In this document: positions 1 through 11,239 of the stretch, piece after piece
Numbering within the stretch: the stretch's first letter is position 1
Layout of the letters: every line of letters begins with the position of its first letter
Source of the DNA: Solen grandis
Taxonomy: Eukaryota; Mollusca; Bivalvia; Adapedonta; Solenidae
DNA: 64,000 nt
Assembly: GCA_021229015.1 (NCBI GenBank)
Contig: CM037788.1
Span: 55,317,145 to 55,381,144, forward strand
Direction: 5' to 3'
The notes under the pieces: generated by a model
Databases searched by the model: none
The model's input: only the letters and a program-made list of their open reading frames with translations
What the model was told of the DNA's origin: nothing
Translations under genes and position numbers: made by a program

Positions 1-152
1 GATATTGTACATGTATATAAAATGAGAAAAATAAGCAAAGAAAAAAAGATATCGCAAAATAAAGTCTTAAATATGTAGAGAGGCAAGGCGTTTCAGGGCA
101 AAATAAAAGTGTATACTTTTAAAGTGTAATAAGGCACATTTGAAACTTACTA

Positions 153-153
<1 letters not shown>

Positions 154-185
<32 letters not shown>
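154..185. repeat. (CA)n microsatellite
   Basis: Uninterrupted CA dinucleotide run of about 16 units, seen directly. Confidence 0.95.
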
Positions 186-186
<1 letters not shown>

Positions 187-408
187 CTAATAGTGTTTAA
201 GCGTAATAGTCAAAATAAAGCTTATTGGTGTTGGCGTAAAAACGCAAATTTGACATTCAAAATTATATGTTAAAATACACTTTTACATGGAATATAGATG
301 CATAATTTCACGAAGAGATTGATAAATCAAACAGATCAGTTTAACTAAAAATATATATTGATATATCTTAGTATTTCGATAATTATTTTGTTAACTTGAA
401 TCATATCT

Positions 409-620
409 TGTATAGGTCCCACTTGTCGAATTATTTGTTCGATCCCCGGCCGTGACATAGCAAAGTCTTTATACCAACTCGGCGATATAAGGCGGTGTTT
501 TAAAGCATCGCGACTGGTACATGGCTATTTCTCTGACTTGACACTCAGCATATATGTGTAGATCGGGGCTCAAATTTCACCAACCATACTAAGAATAAAG
601 TAATGCTTAATTACTTACGG
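409..620 (+). repeat. SINE-like fragment with Pol III box B
   Basis: A box-B-like core (gttcgatccccgg) lies at about 428-441. The same core recurs at 14056-14070 in a better preserved copy, which supports a dispersed tRNA-derived SINE. No box A or target-site duplication could be defined here. Edges are approximate. Confidence 0.35.
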
Positions 621-834
621 GTGAACTTCATTATTCCCGTTTCTCTTATGAAAATACCCAATACATGAATCTCATTTCTTAACACAAATGCTAGTTATTA
701 ATGTAAAAAATAATTTAAACGCCTTAGTGTTGTACATGAATATTTCGTTAAACAGTAATTGTTGAATGCGCTCATACCTATTCTAATAATTCAGATATTA
801 CTTGGTGTTTAATATTGTTGGTGGAATTCGAACT

Positions 835-890
835 GGGACTGATCGGTTCAGTGTCAGGATAATGTGCCTTGGTGTGGTACAATGTCTCTT
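835..890 (+). repeat. SINE family B fragment
   Basis: The stretch containing gttcagtgtcaggataat is nearly the same as gtgtcaggataat at 14083-14098, and it is followed in both by a similar 'cttgrtgtg' stretch. It looks like a short remnant of the same dispersed SINE. Confidence 0.4.
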
Positions 891-1233
891 TTTAAAGATT
901 GAGAAGATGCAGCAATATATATGTGCCATGTATACTAAGTCACCAAAAGATTGAAATTCTGAAGATGGGCCATTAAATTCAAACAGAGAATATCAAATAT
1001 GTTTCCATACCAGGTACTGTGCAATGAAGTTATAACACATCTGAAATTTCATTTTTGTTTCTAACAATAGCATTACGTATTTGTGTCAATAAAATGCTGT
1101 AAATTAAAAATATTGTTGCTGTACGCTTGTTTCCGTATGTATGATAGTATTTATTTTACTTATGAGGTCGAGAAAATGTCGGCCTTTGTAATCCTAACCT
1201 AAAAACAGTAAGAATAAGATAGAAAAAAAACGA

Positions 1234-1259
1234 GATAGATAGATAGATAGATAGATAGA
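1234..1259. repeat. (GATA)n microsatellite
   Basis: About six tandem GATA units, seen directly. The surrounding 900-2080 interval is AT-rich with poly(A) runs (for example 1959-1983) and no coding signal I can support. Confidence 0.9.
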
Positions 1260-2078
1260 GAGAGGAGGGGATAAAGAGACAGAGGGAGGGATATAAAAGT
1301 TTAACCCATTTCAATAATGTGAATTCCTTTGTATGATTATATACATACAAATGCGTGTTTGTGTGTGTGTATCTGTCAATGAAGAAAATACAAATTCATT
1401 AATAAAGTCATTGTATTCATTTGTACAATTAAACATGTGTTTGTACTGCTAATGTGTCTCTAGGACTTGTGCATATGTAAATAAAAAACTGAAAGTGTAA
1501 AGACCTGGCATGCACCCAAAAAGATAACCATCCGTTTTCAGAAAACAGGTCGCTTATATGTTTATCAGGATTGATTTTGTAATTACTAATTATGTACATT
1601 TACATTTAGTAAAAAGATAATCGAAATAACTGACTGTTGAGAATTGAGAAGCATAAGTACATGCATTTTACTAAAAAAAAAAAGAAAAAAAATTCAAGAA
1701 ATGTTACATTTTATTGAACAATTCTACACACAATCAACTTATAATCAACTATTTCTGAAAAGAATGAATACAGAATTTTAGAAAATATGTTTTATTAACA
1801 ATGATCATTCTAGGTTGTGTTATAATGAATACACATGTATTTGCTTATTGCAAAACTAAATACTAGTCCATGTAAATCAATCAAATTACAAAACGTTCTG
1901 TTTAAGAGTAATAAAGTTATTCAAGTTTAAAGCCACTACAATATTGAAAACAACAACAACAAAAAAAAAAAAAAAAAAAAAAAACTGACAACACTGTGGT
2001 GTAAAGATTCTTGGTCTAAATGCGCGTTAGTCATTGCAAAAGTGTTTAATTGAAATTTTTTATCTTTTCAACTACTAT

Positions 2079-2081
<3 letters not shown>

Positions 2082-2129
<48 letters not shown>
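2082..2129. repeat. (AT)n microsatellite
   Basis: Uninterrupted AT alternation of about 24 units just downstream of the 3' end of the ParB-like repeat gene. Confidence 0.95.
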
Positions 2130-2131
<2 letters not shown>

Positions 2132-2189
2132 TAATTGTTTGTTAATCTAGATTATACGGCACACCTGTCTGAAGTTAACAGAATGACGA

Positions 2190-2380
2190 CCCGTTCCTGA
2201 TGTTTTCCTGGGAGGATTTTCAGCTGGATATTCAATGGGACTATTTCCTTTGTGACTTTTCCTTGAATAAAGATGTTGACTGCAGACTTATCTCGCTGTA
2301 GGTAGGGGAGTTCTTGATCACAGAATAGTCAACGGGACTATTTTTGTCTGGAAATACTGTGGAATCCTTTCTCGCTACAT
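2190..2380 (-). pseudogene. Out-of-frame last repeat unit of the ParB-like gene
   Basis: The 231-234-bp repeat of the neighbouring gene continues at the DNA level past the present stop, down to about 2190. Landmarks such as gggactattt and ctcgctgta persist. The reading frame is lost because the unit at about 2455-2475 reads tatatatttaatgag where other units read tatattcaatggg. The gene was therefore probably one unit longer before this small insertion, or the assembly contains an indel. Confidence 0.7.
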
Positions 2381-5260
2381 TTATATGGGAACGGTCTTTG
2401 TTTGAATAGGATAATGTACGGCCTGTCGCTGTTCTTTTCCTGGGTAGATTTTCTGCTGTATATATTTAATGAGACTATTTCCTTTGTGACTTTTCTTTGG
2501 TGAAGATGCTGATTGAAGACTCCTCGCGCTGTATTCAGGGGAGTACTCGTTCACAGAATATTCAGCGGGACTATTTGTTTCTTGAAATACTGTGGAATCC
2601 TTTCTCACTACATTAAAATGGGAACGGTCTATGGTTGAATAGGTTAACGTAGGACCTGTCGCTGTTGTTTTCCTGGGAAGATTTTCTGCTGGATATTCAA
2701 TGGGACTATTTCCTTTGTGACTTTTCATGGCTGAAGATGTTGGGGAGTTCTCGATCACAGAATATTCAACGGGACTATTTCTGTCTTGAGATACTGTGGA
2801 ATCCTTTCTCGCTACATTTACATGGGTACGGTCTTTGGTTGAATAGGATAACGTACGACTTGTGTCTGTTGTTTTTCTGGGAAGATTTTTTGCTGTATAT
2901 TCAATGGGACTATTTCCTTTGAAACTTTTCCTTGATGAAAATACTGACTGCAAATTTATCTCCCTGTATTCAGGGGATTTCTTGATCACAGAATATTCAA
3001 CGGGGCTTTTTCTGTCTGGAAATACTGAAGAATATTTTCTTGCTTCATTTACATGGGAACGGTCTTTGGTTGAATAGGTTAACGTAGGATCTGTCGCTGT
3101 TGTTTTCGTGGGAAGGTTTTCTGCTGGATATTCAATGGGACTATTTCCTTTGAGACTTTTCCTGGATGAAGATGCTGATTGAAGACTCCTCGCGCTGTAT
3201 TCAGGGGAGTACTCGTTCACAGAATATTCAGCGGGACTATTTGTTTCTTGAAATACTGTGGAATCCCTTCTCACTACATTTACATGGGAACGGTCTTTGG
3301 TTGAATAGGTTAACGTAGGACCTGTCACTGTTGTTTTCCTGGGAAGATTTTTTGCTGGATATTCAATGGGACTATTTCCTTTGAGACTTTTCCTGGCTGA
3401 AGATGCTGATTGAAGACTCCCCTCGCTGTAGTTAGGGGAGTTCTCGATCACAGAATATTCAACGGGACTATTTCTGTCTTGAGATACTGTGGAATCCTTT
3501 CTCGTTACATTTACATGGGTACGGTCTTTGGTTGAATAGGATAACGTACGACTTGTCCCTGTTGTTTTTCTGGGAAGATTTTTTGCTGTATATTCAATGG
3601 GACTATTTCCTTTGAAACTTTTCCTTGATGAAAATACTGACTGCAAATTTATCTCGCTGTATTCAGGGGATTTCTTGATCACAGAATATTCAACGGGACT
3701 ATTTCTGTCTTGAGATACTGTGGAATCCTTTCTCACTACATTTACATGGGAACGGTCTTTGGTTGAATAGGATAACGTACGACTTGTCCCTGTTGTTTTT
3801 CTGGGAAGATTTTTTGCTGTAGATTCAATGGGACTATTTCCTTTGAAACTTTTCCTTGATGAAAATACTGACTGCAGACTTATCTCGCTGTAGGAAGGGG
3901 AGTTCTTGTTCACAGAATATTCAACGGGGCTTTTTCTGTCTGGAAATAATGTGGAATCTTTTCCTGCTACATTTACATGGGAACGGTCTTTGGTTGAACA
4001 GGTTAACGTAGGACCTGTCGCTGTTGTTTTCCTGGGAGGATTTTCTGCTGGATATTCAATGGGACTATTTCCTTTGAGACTTTTCCTGGATGAAGATGTT
4101 GATTGAAGACTCCTCTCGCTGTAGTTAGGGGAGTTCTCGATCACAGAATATTCAACGGGACTATTTCTTTCTTGAAATACTGTGGAATCCTTTCTCGCTA
4201 CATTTATATGGGAACGGTCTTTGGTTGAATAGGATAACGTACGACCTGTCGCTGTTGTTTTCCTGTGAGGACTATCTGCTGAATCTTCAATGGAATCAGT
4301 TCCTTTGTGACTTTTCCTCGGTGAAGATGCTGACTGAAGACTCCCCGCGCTGTATTCAGGAGAGTACTCGTTCGCAGAATATTCAACGGATCTAATCATG
4401 TCTAGAAATACTGTGGAATCCTTTCTCGCTGCATTAACAGGGTAACAATCTTTGGTCAAATAGGTTTTCATATGATCCTTTGCAGATGTTTTCCCTGGAG
4501 GACTTTCTGCTGAATAATCAATTGGGCCACACCCTTTGAGACTTTTCCTAGGTGAAGAATTTGTTTGAAGACTTCTCATGTTGTATTCAAGGGAGTGCTC
4601 GCTTGCTGAATATTCATCAGGACTATTTCTATCTGAATATTCTTTCGGATCCTTCCTCGCTAAATAGGCAAAGGGTAGGTAACTTGCTAAATGTCCAAAG
4701 GGATTATATTCTTTTAGACTGTTCCTCGACGAAGATACCGAGTGATACCTCATCGCGTCATATACAGGGGAGTACTCGCTCGCTGAATATCCAACGGGAC
4801 CATTTCTACCTAAATGTTCTGTTCGGTAATTTCCCTCGTGACGCTCAGATTTTGGCGCTGTATTCGTGTCACGTCCGAAATATCCAGTGGATAATGTGTG
4901 CCAGTAAGTCCCGCCCGCTCCGGAACCTCTAACTCTAATAGAAACTCCACCATTGACCGTCGTAAATTTTCTTCCATATATTCTGCTATTATACACCGAT
5001 TTATTCAAGGGTATTTCTGAACATAATCCAAATCTTTCGAGCTTTTTAAATACCCATAATCGTCTGTTGTCCACCGAGAACCATTTGCCATTCTTTTGCA
5101 TCACAGTGATCCGTGGAATGTTGTTCACACTACATATGCCTTTCAATAAATCATCCAGTGTGTCTCCAATGGTCTTGTAATTGTGGTTACTTCTCCTGTC
5201 AAAATATGGACGTATACTGTCCTGTGAGAAGTAAATTTCTGATGGCTTCAAATATGACAT
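2381..5260 (-). CDS. ParB/sulfiredoxin-like domain protein with 11 tandem ~77-residue repeats
   Basis: Single open frame of about 959 codons. I place the start at the ATG at 5258-5260; the frame opens three codons earlier at a TTG. Residues ~3-85 look like a eukaryotic ParB/Srx-fold domain: KPSEIYFSQDSI, then TIGDTLDDLL, IPRITV and the basic DNRRLWVFKK (DNRR at 64-67), which sits where ParB families carry their D-x-x-R nucleotide or DNA contact. A Gly-rich linker with Trp/Tyr follows (~103-125). The remaining ~830 residues are about eleven copies of a Ser/Thr/Tyr/Lys/Asn-rich unit of ~77 residues with the signatures SPVEYSV, SRKSLKGNSP and YSTKDRSHVNV. No signal peptide, membrane segment or Cys pattern is seen. 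The repeats look disordered and phosphorylatable, which is inference. The last 28 residues are frameshifted relative to the repeat. No introns are evident. Function unknown; the fold assignment is by motif only. Confidence 0.75.
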   Translation of the reverse strand: MSYLKPSEIYFSQDSIRPYFDRRSNHNYKTIGDTLDDLLKGICSVNNIPRITVMQKNGKWFSVDNRRLWVFKKLERFGLCSEIPLNKSVYNSRIYGRKFTTVNGGVSIRVRGSGAGGTYWHTLSTGYFGRDTNTAPKSERHEGNYRTEHLGRNGPVGYSASEYSPVYDAMRYHSVSSSRNSLKEYNPFGHLASYLPFAYLARKDPKEYSDRNSPDEYSASEHSLEYNMRSLQTNSSPRKSLKGCGPIDYSAESPPGKTSAKDHMKTYLTKDCYPVNAARKDSTVFLDMIRSVEYSANEYSPEYSAGSLQSASSPRKSHKGTDSIEDSADSPHRKTTATGRTLSYSTKDRSHINVARKDSTVFQERNSPVEYSVIENSPNYSERSLQSTSSSRKSLKGNSPIEYPAENPPRKTTATGPTLTCSTKDRSHVNVAGKDSTLFPDRKSPVEYSVNKNSPSYSEISLQSVFSSRKSFKGNSPIESTAKNLPRKTTGTSRTLSYSTKDRSHVNVVRKDSTVSQDRNSPVEYSVIKKSPEYSEINLQSVFSSRKSFKGNSPIEYTAKNLPRKTTGTSRTLSYSTKDRTHVNVTRKDSTVSQDRNSPVEYSVIENSPNYSEGSLQSASSARKSLKGNSPIEYPAKNLPRKTTVTGPTLTYSTKDRSHVNVVRRDSTVFQETNSPAEYSVNEYSPEYSARSLQSASSSRKSLKGNSPIEYPAENLPTKTTATDPTLTYSTKDRSHVNEARKYSSVFPDRKSPVEYSVIKKSPEYREINLQSVFSSRKSFKGNSPIEYTAKNLPRKTTDTSRTLSYSTKDRTHVNVARKDSTVSQDRNSPVEYSVIENSPTSSAMKSHKGNSPIEYPAENLPRKTTATGPTLTYSTIDRSHFNVVRKDSTVFQETNSPAEYSVNEYSPEYSARSLQSASSPKKSHKGNSLIKYIQQKIYPGKEQRQAVHYPIQTKTVPI

Positions 5261-6990
5261 CCTCCTCAATATTACTCACGATTCATTTGATATGTGTTAA
5301 CAGTTTATGTCTAAAACATTTGTTCTTAGCACCACTCTTATGAAGTGTCCGTATATCAATGATTAACATAGCCTTTGCATATTCGTTAAAAAGTTAACCT
5401 GAACAATTTCGGAAAATCCACAAATCTTATAATAGAATAGACGCATAGAGAATACATTATGTCAATAAGCAATATCTGGTTTCCTTGTAGCTTAATTATT
5501 CGGTTTTTCGTACACGATATACTGCACGGTGCATAACCATATCGGTGGTCGATATATCGGCAGCCTATCTGTATTTGCACAGGTAATTCTGTACCATAAA
5601 CAAACTGCGCAATTGACAGAAGGCCAAGAAAAAGTTGAAATTCAGTATTGCATGGAACATTTGAGTATTTTGCTATGTATATACGCGTCCACTATTCATT
5701 TATCAGCGACTGCGATCCGAGACTCGAACAAACAGTTTAGTGATGTACCTACATGGATCACAACCTCGGCACTTTCTACAGGCTTAAGCAAGTTATTGCT
5801 TTTGTTACGTTCATAACATCGCACGTATTCATTTACGTATATTCTTCAAGAAGATATCGAAAAATTGGCCTATATTTATATACATTTCTTGATAACCCCC
5901 TACTTTCGGTTTTGTTGGTGCACAGGAGATCTCTTTGCACACTACCTTTTGGCGAACAACAAGGCTCTCTATATGAGAGAGACCGCCGATATGGTTCTGC
6001 ACTGTGTACTGATATTCCCCGCTCTCTACTTTCTACTACTTATCCGGTTGCGGGTTCGAATCCCGTTGGGGGGGACTTTTATGACATTCCTTGGGGCAAA
6101 TACTGCTTTAACCAAGGAACCGCCGAGAATGATACGTTAAAGTTGTAAGAATTTGTTTCAGTTGTTGAAAGAAAAGTGTAAAAAACAGTTTGATCTCAAT
6201 TGTGATCTGTGAGTTGGAAACCTACCGTCAGGTCTAATTTTAGTGTTGTTAATTTCATCGCTGAAACGATTTACACAAGAATTATATGCACGTTTCAAAA
6301 TAGATTATTTTAAGTGAAACAACTCTTATCACGGTACGCTATTCTCCAATACACGGTAAATTGAATGTATAGATTGGTTTCAATCCAACGCATTGTCCGG
6401 TTTTAAAGTTTTTTAAAAGATCTATCATGGCAAACCCAGTTTGGTTTATCATTTTGATTTTTGTATTAAGATAATTAAAACTTAAGACCACTTAGAGAAC
6501 AACAGTGCATCGCGTAACACAATTGAATGGACAGACACTGACTGACAACTTTCAGTGGTTAAACACCTCTGTAATCCCTCTCAATCTCTAGAGCAGGTTT
6601 ATCTTCCTGTATCAAAAATAAAAATATAGTCTTTGATAAATATACGTATATATGTAAACAAATACAACCATAACTAGAAATGGGTCCACTGGATATCAAT
6701 GCCCCCACTTATGTGAGGGACCAAAAACTCTGCTATTACTAGATGGATTTCTATACGACTCTCTATGTACCCGAAATCACATGCTACAGAAAAAATAGTG
6801 ATTTTTTATCCTGACATCAGATCTCTCCAAAGAGTTAAATTGCAGGCAAGATATTCTTTAAGAACGACAGTATTGACAATGATAATAGTAACACAGTCTA
6901 CTACATATGTGTTTGTGCATGCGCCTTGTAAAAAATCAGAACCTAATTTTGCACTACATGTATTTAAAAAATATTGATTTTTAAATAGAG
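5261..6990. other. AT-rich interval without a supportable gene
   Basis: Only short open frames on both strands, none with family motifs. A box-B-like sequence (gggttcgaatccc at 6052-6064) is present without a convincing box A or tRNA fold, so I treat it as a possible tRNA-derived SINE scrap. No promoter for the neighbouring minus-strand gene could be recognised. Confidence 0.5.
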
Positions 6991-7720
6991 TAAGAACACG
7001 ATTTGTAGCCCAAATCTTGGCGGTTACAATGGTATCCAGATTATTTCAATCTGATCAGGCATTACAAAGTTATAGGGAGAAAACGAAATAAAATGTTTAT
7101 ATTTTATCTTTTTTATTTTCGCCGTTTTCTAGACGTTTATCTTGTCAGCCTTTCAAAATAAGTGGATACATAAAGTGTATGGAATGTTCTATATTTAATT
7201 ACCTTTCCAACCGTACTTAGTTTTTAAAATTATGACGTCGTATAAGAAAATTATATACAAATGAGGATTTACGTGAACCCCTCTTTCGTTAAACTTTACC
7301 TCTACATAAAGGAAAATGAACTCATATGATTAGACTAAATATTATAAAAAACATCTTTTCATTGTTGCAAATGTTTTGCAAGACAAATATAAATGAAATA
7401 TGTAAGGATGAACTTGTGCATGGTCAGCCCGTATCCTGGCGATTTCAATGGTATGCATATAATTAAAATCTAATTAAGCATTACAAAGTTATAGGGAGAA
7501 AATGAAATGATTTTTTTGTCGTTTACTATAGGTTTAAGCTTAAATATCTTACTAGCTTTTCAAAATAAGTGAAATAAGTATAGGAAATGTTCTATATTTA
7601 AATACCTTTCCAGCCGTTCTTAGTCTTTAAAATTATAACGTCTAATAAGACAATTATGTACAAGATAAGGATTTACGTGAATTCCTCCCTTGTTAGACTT
7701 AAGCCCCTACGCAGAGTAAA
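6990..7720. repeat. Diverged tandem duplication, period about 410 bp
   Basis: The segments ~6995-7330 and ~7415-7720 align over most of their length. Shared landmarks include gcattacaaagttatagg, aatgttctatattta, acctttcca and gaggatttacgtgaa / aaggatttacgtgaa. Neither copy is coding. This is probably a repeat of two units or a duplicated non-autonomous element. Confidence 0.75.
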
Positions 7721-8584
7721 TATTTTAGAAAACCTGTTCTGAATGAAATATGTAATGTTGCAGTTTAAGAAATACATAGCCATTTGTACATATGCGGTCA
7801 AACTACACCAAATAATCGGAAAATCAATATACGTAAATCATAACATAAAAGGTAGCAGAACGATGCTAACATCTAATTTTCATATCTATACTTATTGTCG
7901 TATGATCTCTACTTAAATAATATCATACAGATATTTTTACATTTAACTTTCAATTATTTTATTTATGTATTTATTTTTTGATGCTTTAGGTTTTCATGAA
8001 ACTGCTTTATTGCTTATAATTTCAGAAGTTAAAACCCACTTTAAATGCGTTTTTCTTGTTTATGTTTCTCCTTCTTTATTGTGCTTCAATGATTAGAAAT
8101 TTGAGATCAGCTTTAATAATTATTAATTTAATCATTTGATTTCACTTGATTTGTCTTTAAATCTAATAGGAAGTGATTATTTTTACGTAGCATATGGAAA
8201 TACATGTAAGTACAGTTATTAAAGTGTGTTTCTAAACTGTTTTAGTAGATTCTGACTGATTATAACATATAGTTCGTGTGAAACAAAACTGGTGAAACTG
8301 TTAACGCAAACATGTAAATGTACGTGTTTGCTTTGTCGTATTGCTCTACACAAGCAACAAAAGTACCGACGAAATCAATTAATTTTGTTAACACGTTGCC
8401 AGTTTCAAAGATGAATTTGAGAGAAAAACTTGTAAAGAATAGTGTCTACTTCTGGAAAATACCCAAATCGTTTTTCCTTTTCGGAAAATATAGTGAAATC
8501 AATCCATTCAGAGACAGAGACATTAAGCGACATCAAAAGCAAGTACGTGAATTAAATATTTCAACAGGAAACAGATATATATGG

Positions 8585-8680
8585 CATAGTGTTGCCTTAC
8601 TGCGATATCACACCGTAGACAAATGGCATGACCCTACATTTTGTCACATTATTCCGTCACCGGGCCAACCAGTCTTCTTA
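8585..8680 (-). repeat. SINE family B fragment
   Basis: On the minus strand this reads like 14070-14160: cgatatcacaccgtagac here matches the reverse complement of gtctacgacgtgatactg there, followed by the tcacattatt... block. It also contains ccgggccaaccagt, which recurs in the 19-23 kb inverted repeat. The rest of 7720-9380 shows nothing I can support. Confidence 0.5.
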
Positions 8681-9387
8681 TATTCTGAACGCCAATTAAT
8701 ATACAGTTTACAGTTTATTTCAATATACATGTAGGCCATAGGCCTTTGAGCATACAAAATTAACATATTACCCAAAACATTATTACACCGTTTAATCGGA
8801 AAATGTGACATAAGTTGGAATCGACGACAATAGTCGTGCTATATACATGTAGCGCGGGGCGAAGTGGCTATACAATGTGAGTATTTGTAAGGTTTTTATA
8901 TTTTCTTACCAATTTTAGGTAAAATGAAGCTTACAATTTCAAAGCCTATCTAACGGGTGACCTGCTGACAAACTGCTGGACCTGTAAACTATCTATTTAT
9001 CTAGCATTTGAATGAGAAATGACCAAAAGTTTCGATGGGATGTGCCATTTGGCCAATCAGTCACAAAATTCCTAGTTGTAGTAAATAATTTCAAGCTATG
9101 CATCATTTACTTTAACATTCTGTCTGATCCGAATCACGGCTTCCCAAACGCTTTTCTTGAAGAGATATTAGTTGTTAAAGTTAGCTTTTCTTCGAATTTT
9201 GAGTAACGACGGCAGCAGTTGGTCGCGACTCATGGATAACGAAGACATGACAGGATTAAAAATCCTGAAGAACTTTCTTCACAGACCCTAACCTTAACAT
9301 AGAATAAATACTTGCTTATATCCAATATACATAATAAACGTGATTGCTTTACAAATTCTACCTACGGTAGTTGTGTATTGGCGAGGT

Positions 9388-9685
9388 AAAAAGTCAAAAC
9401 ACGACAGAGCGATATGTCTCGTTTTCTCGCCAAGAAAGATCTACGTTTAGTGGCAAAAGCATAACAAATAAATATTTGGCTAGGCAGGTCGAAATCTTGC
9501 CCCGTCTAACGTAGCATACAAATTAATATTTACTGGTAGCAATATCTTTATGTCTATTCGGGTTCCCTGCATTTATTTCGATTTGAAAATCGTCACGAGT
9601 TTTGACAGTTGCCGGACGAAACAGCGAGGTTTTGCCCAACCAAGCGAAATATCGTTTTGTTGTGTTTGATTTTTTCACAACACCA
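9388..9685. mobile_element. Possible MITE with diverged terminal inverted repeats
   Basis: The left end (aaaacacgacagagcgatat) and the reverse complement of the right end (aaacacaacaaaacgatatt) agree over about 35 bp with mismatches. The interior is short and non-coding. The target-site duplication was not resolved, so the call is tentative. Confidence 0.35.
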
Positions 9686-9847
9686 GGCACTTCGCGAAAA
9701 GGTTGCAAATACATGTAATCACAAGTTTACATATTGTTAAAAGCGCCCACCCGTAACAAAGATTCCGTTGGTAAGATCCGCGGTTAAGACATACCAAGGT
9801 AACTTAATCACTTGTTTGGCTTTCAGCATAGAAAGGTAGCTCCAGGA

Positions 9848-9920
9848 CTAATTGACTCAGTGTCAAAATCATTTGTCACCATGACACTTGTCTAAATTGT
9901 GATCACAGTGAGGTAGCGTT
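9848..9920 (+). repeat. SINE family B fragment
   Basis: The sequence gactcagtgtcaaaatca and what follows align by eye with gtgtcaggataat... at 14083-14155. Old and diverged. Confidence 0.3.
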
Positions 9921-10018
9921 GTACTATTCCAGAATATGTCTGAGCAAGGCCAAGGAAAGATTCTGATACAATGGAGGCAAATTAAAAAAAAGGATCAGAT
10001 TTGTTTAAGAAATATCGT

Positions 10019-10118
10019 NNNNNNNNNNNNNNNNNNNNNNNNNNNNNNNNNNNNNNNNNNNNNNNNNNNNNNNNNNNNNNNNNNNNNNNNNNNNNNNNNN
10101 NNNNNNNNNNNNNNNNNN
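10019..10118. other. Assembly gap (100 N)
   Basis: Exactly 100 N, the conventional size for a gap of unknown length. Open frames that cross it are not real. Confidence 0.99.
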
Positions 10119-11239
10119 TCCGGATCTTGGGTAACCAACCCAGTAACCGCTTTCTATTGTTTTACTTCAAATTGCTAGATTTCCGTTAACAAGCCCTTAT
10201 TCGAAAAACATGAATATCTGCCATGATTGATGACGGAATTACTTGAAACTTTCAGGACTTTTACATAAACTTGCCGATTTTATATGAATGTTTAAATAAT
10301 TCTTGCTTTAATATTCAAGACGTCATAATCACGTGACCAAACAAATATTTCTGATAGCATAAATCACTTCATATTTTAGTATGTTTATCCTGAAAAAATC
10401 ATAATAATTGACTCTGCAGCTACAGCGTTTCAATTTTGTTAAAGTTACACTAAGGGCAATAGGTAACTTTTGATGGCAATTAGTTTATACTACAAGCTTT
10501 TTAAGGCAATTAGTTTTTTTACCAATACTTTCCAAGAACATTTAGTTTTTCTGCATTTTTAAATAGTTTTTCTGAATTTTCAATTAGTTTTACTTCATTC
10601 CACATCCTAATGAGCTTACAGTGTCACAGTATGTGAAAATTAACCTGAAATAAATTGTAAAATTGCTTATGTGCATACATTAAAATCTTATCCATAGAGA
10701 TATGAACATGTTATAATAAGTCAAATGACAATTTCCAAGAATCTAACAATTTCGCCGGTACTTGAGAACCACGGTGCTGATAAAACAACGTTCGAAATGA
10801 TATGGTTCAAGAAACTGCTCACGATTTCGTAAGGGTTTGGTTCTTTTTTAATGAAAAAAAAAACAAAAACAAACGATGGCAACCGATGTTTCTATTGTTT
10901 TTCTGACTCTTCCAAACTTAGATTTTGACATTTTGTTTCAGAGTTTCAACCATAACGCTATTTTGGAAGAACTTGGATTTATTGTTAATCGATTAAAATG
11001 CGGTTTTTGGAAAGCATTGCAGATGGCGAGTGCGCAGTAACCCCCCTTTCCTACCAATGCTCTAGTAAACATGAAAAAACAAACCTAAACAAAACGACGG
11101 CATCTTCGAGCACAATTTGTTTTCAATTTTTTATTTTCGTTTTTGAACGATGATAATTTGAAATCAATTCGTTTTTCTTGAAAAACAATTAGTTAAAACG
11201 ATAAATCGAAGCTTATCTGCTGCTCTGTTATAGTTTTCG

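Noticed and set aside
2665..4106. Plus-strand frames of 60-126 codons (rich in Trp, Phe, Leu) within the ParB-like gene
   Set aside because: Antisense shadows of the repeat gene. They occur once per repeat unit and carry no independent motif.
6020..6080. tRNA gene
   Set aside because: Only a box-B-like gggttcgaatccc is present. No box A at the right distance and no acceptor stem closing could be found.
9936..10189. Open frames crossing 10019-10118
   Set aside because: They run through an N gap of unknown true length. The same holds for the frame crossing 60119-60218.
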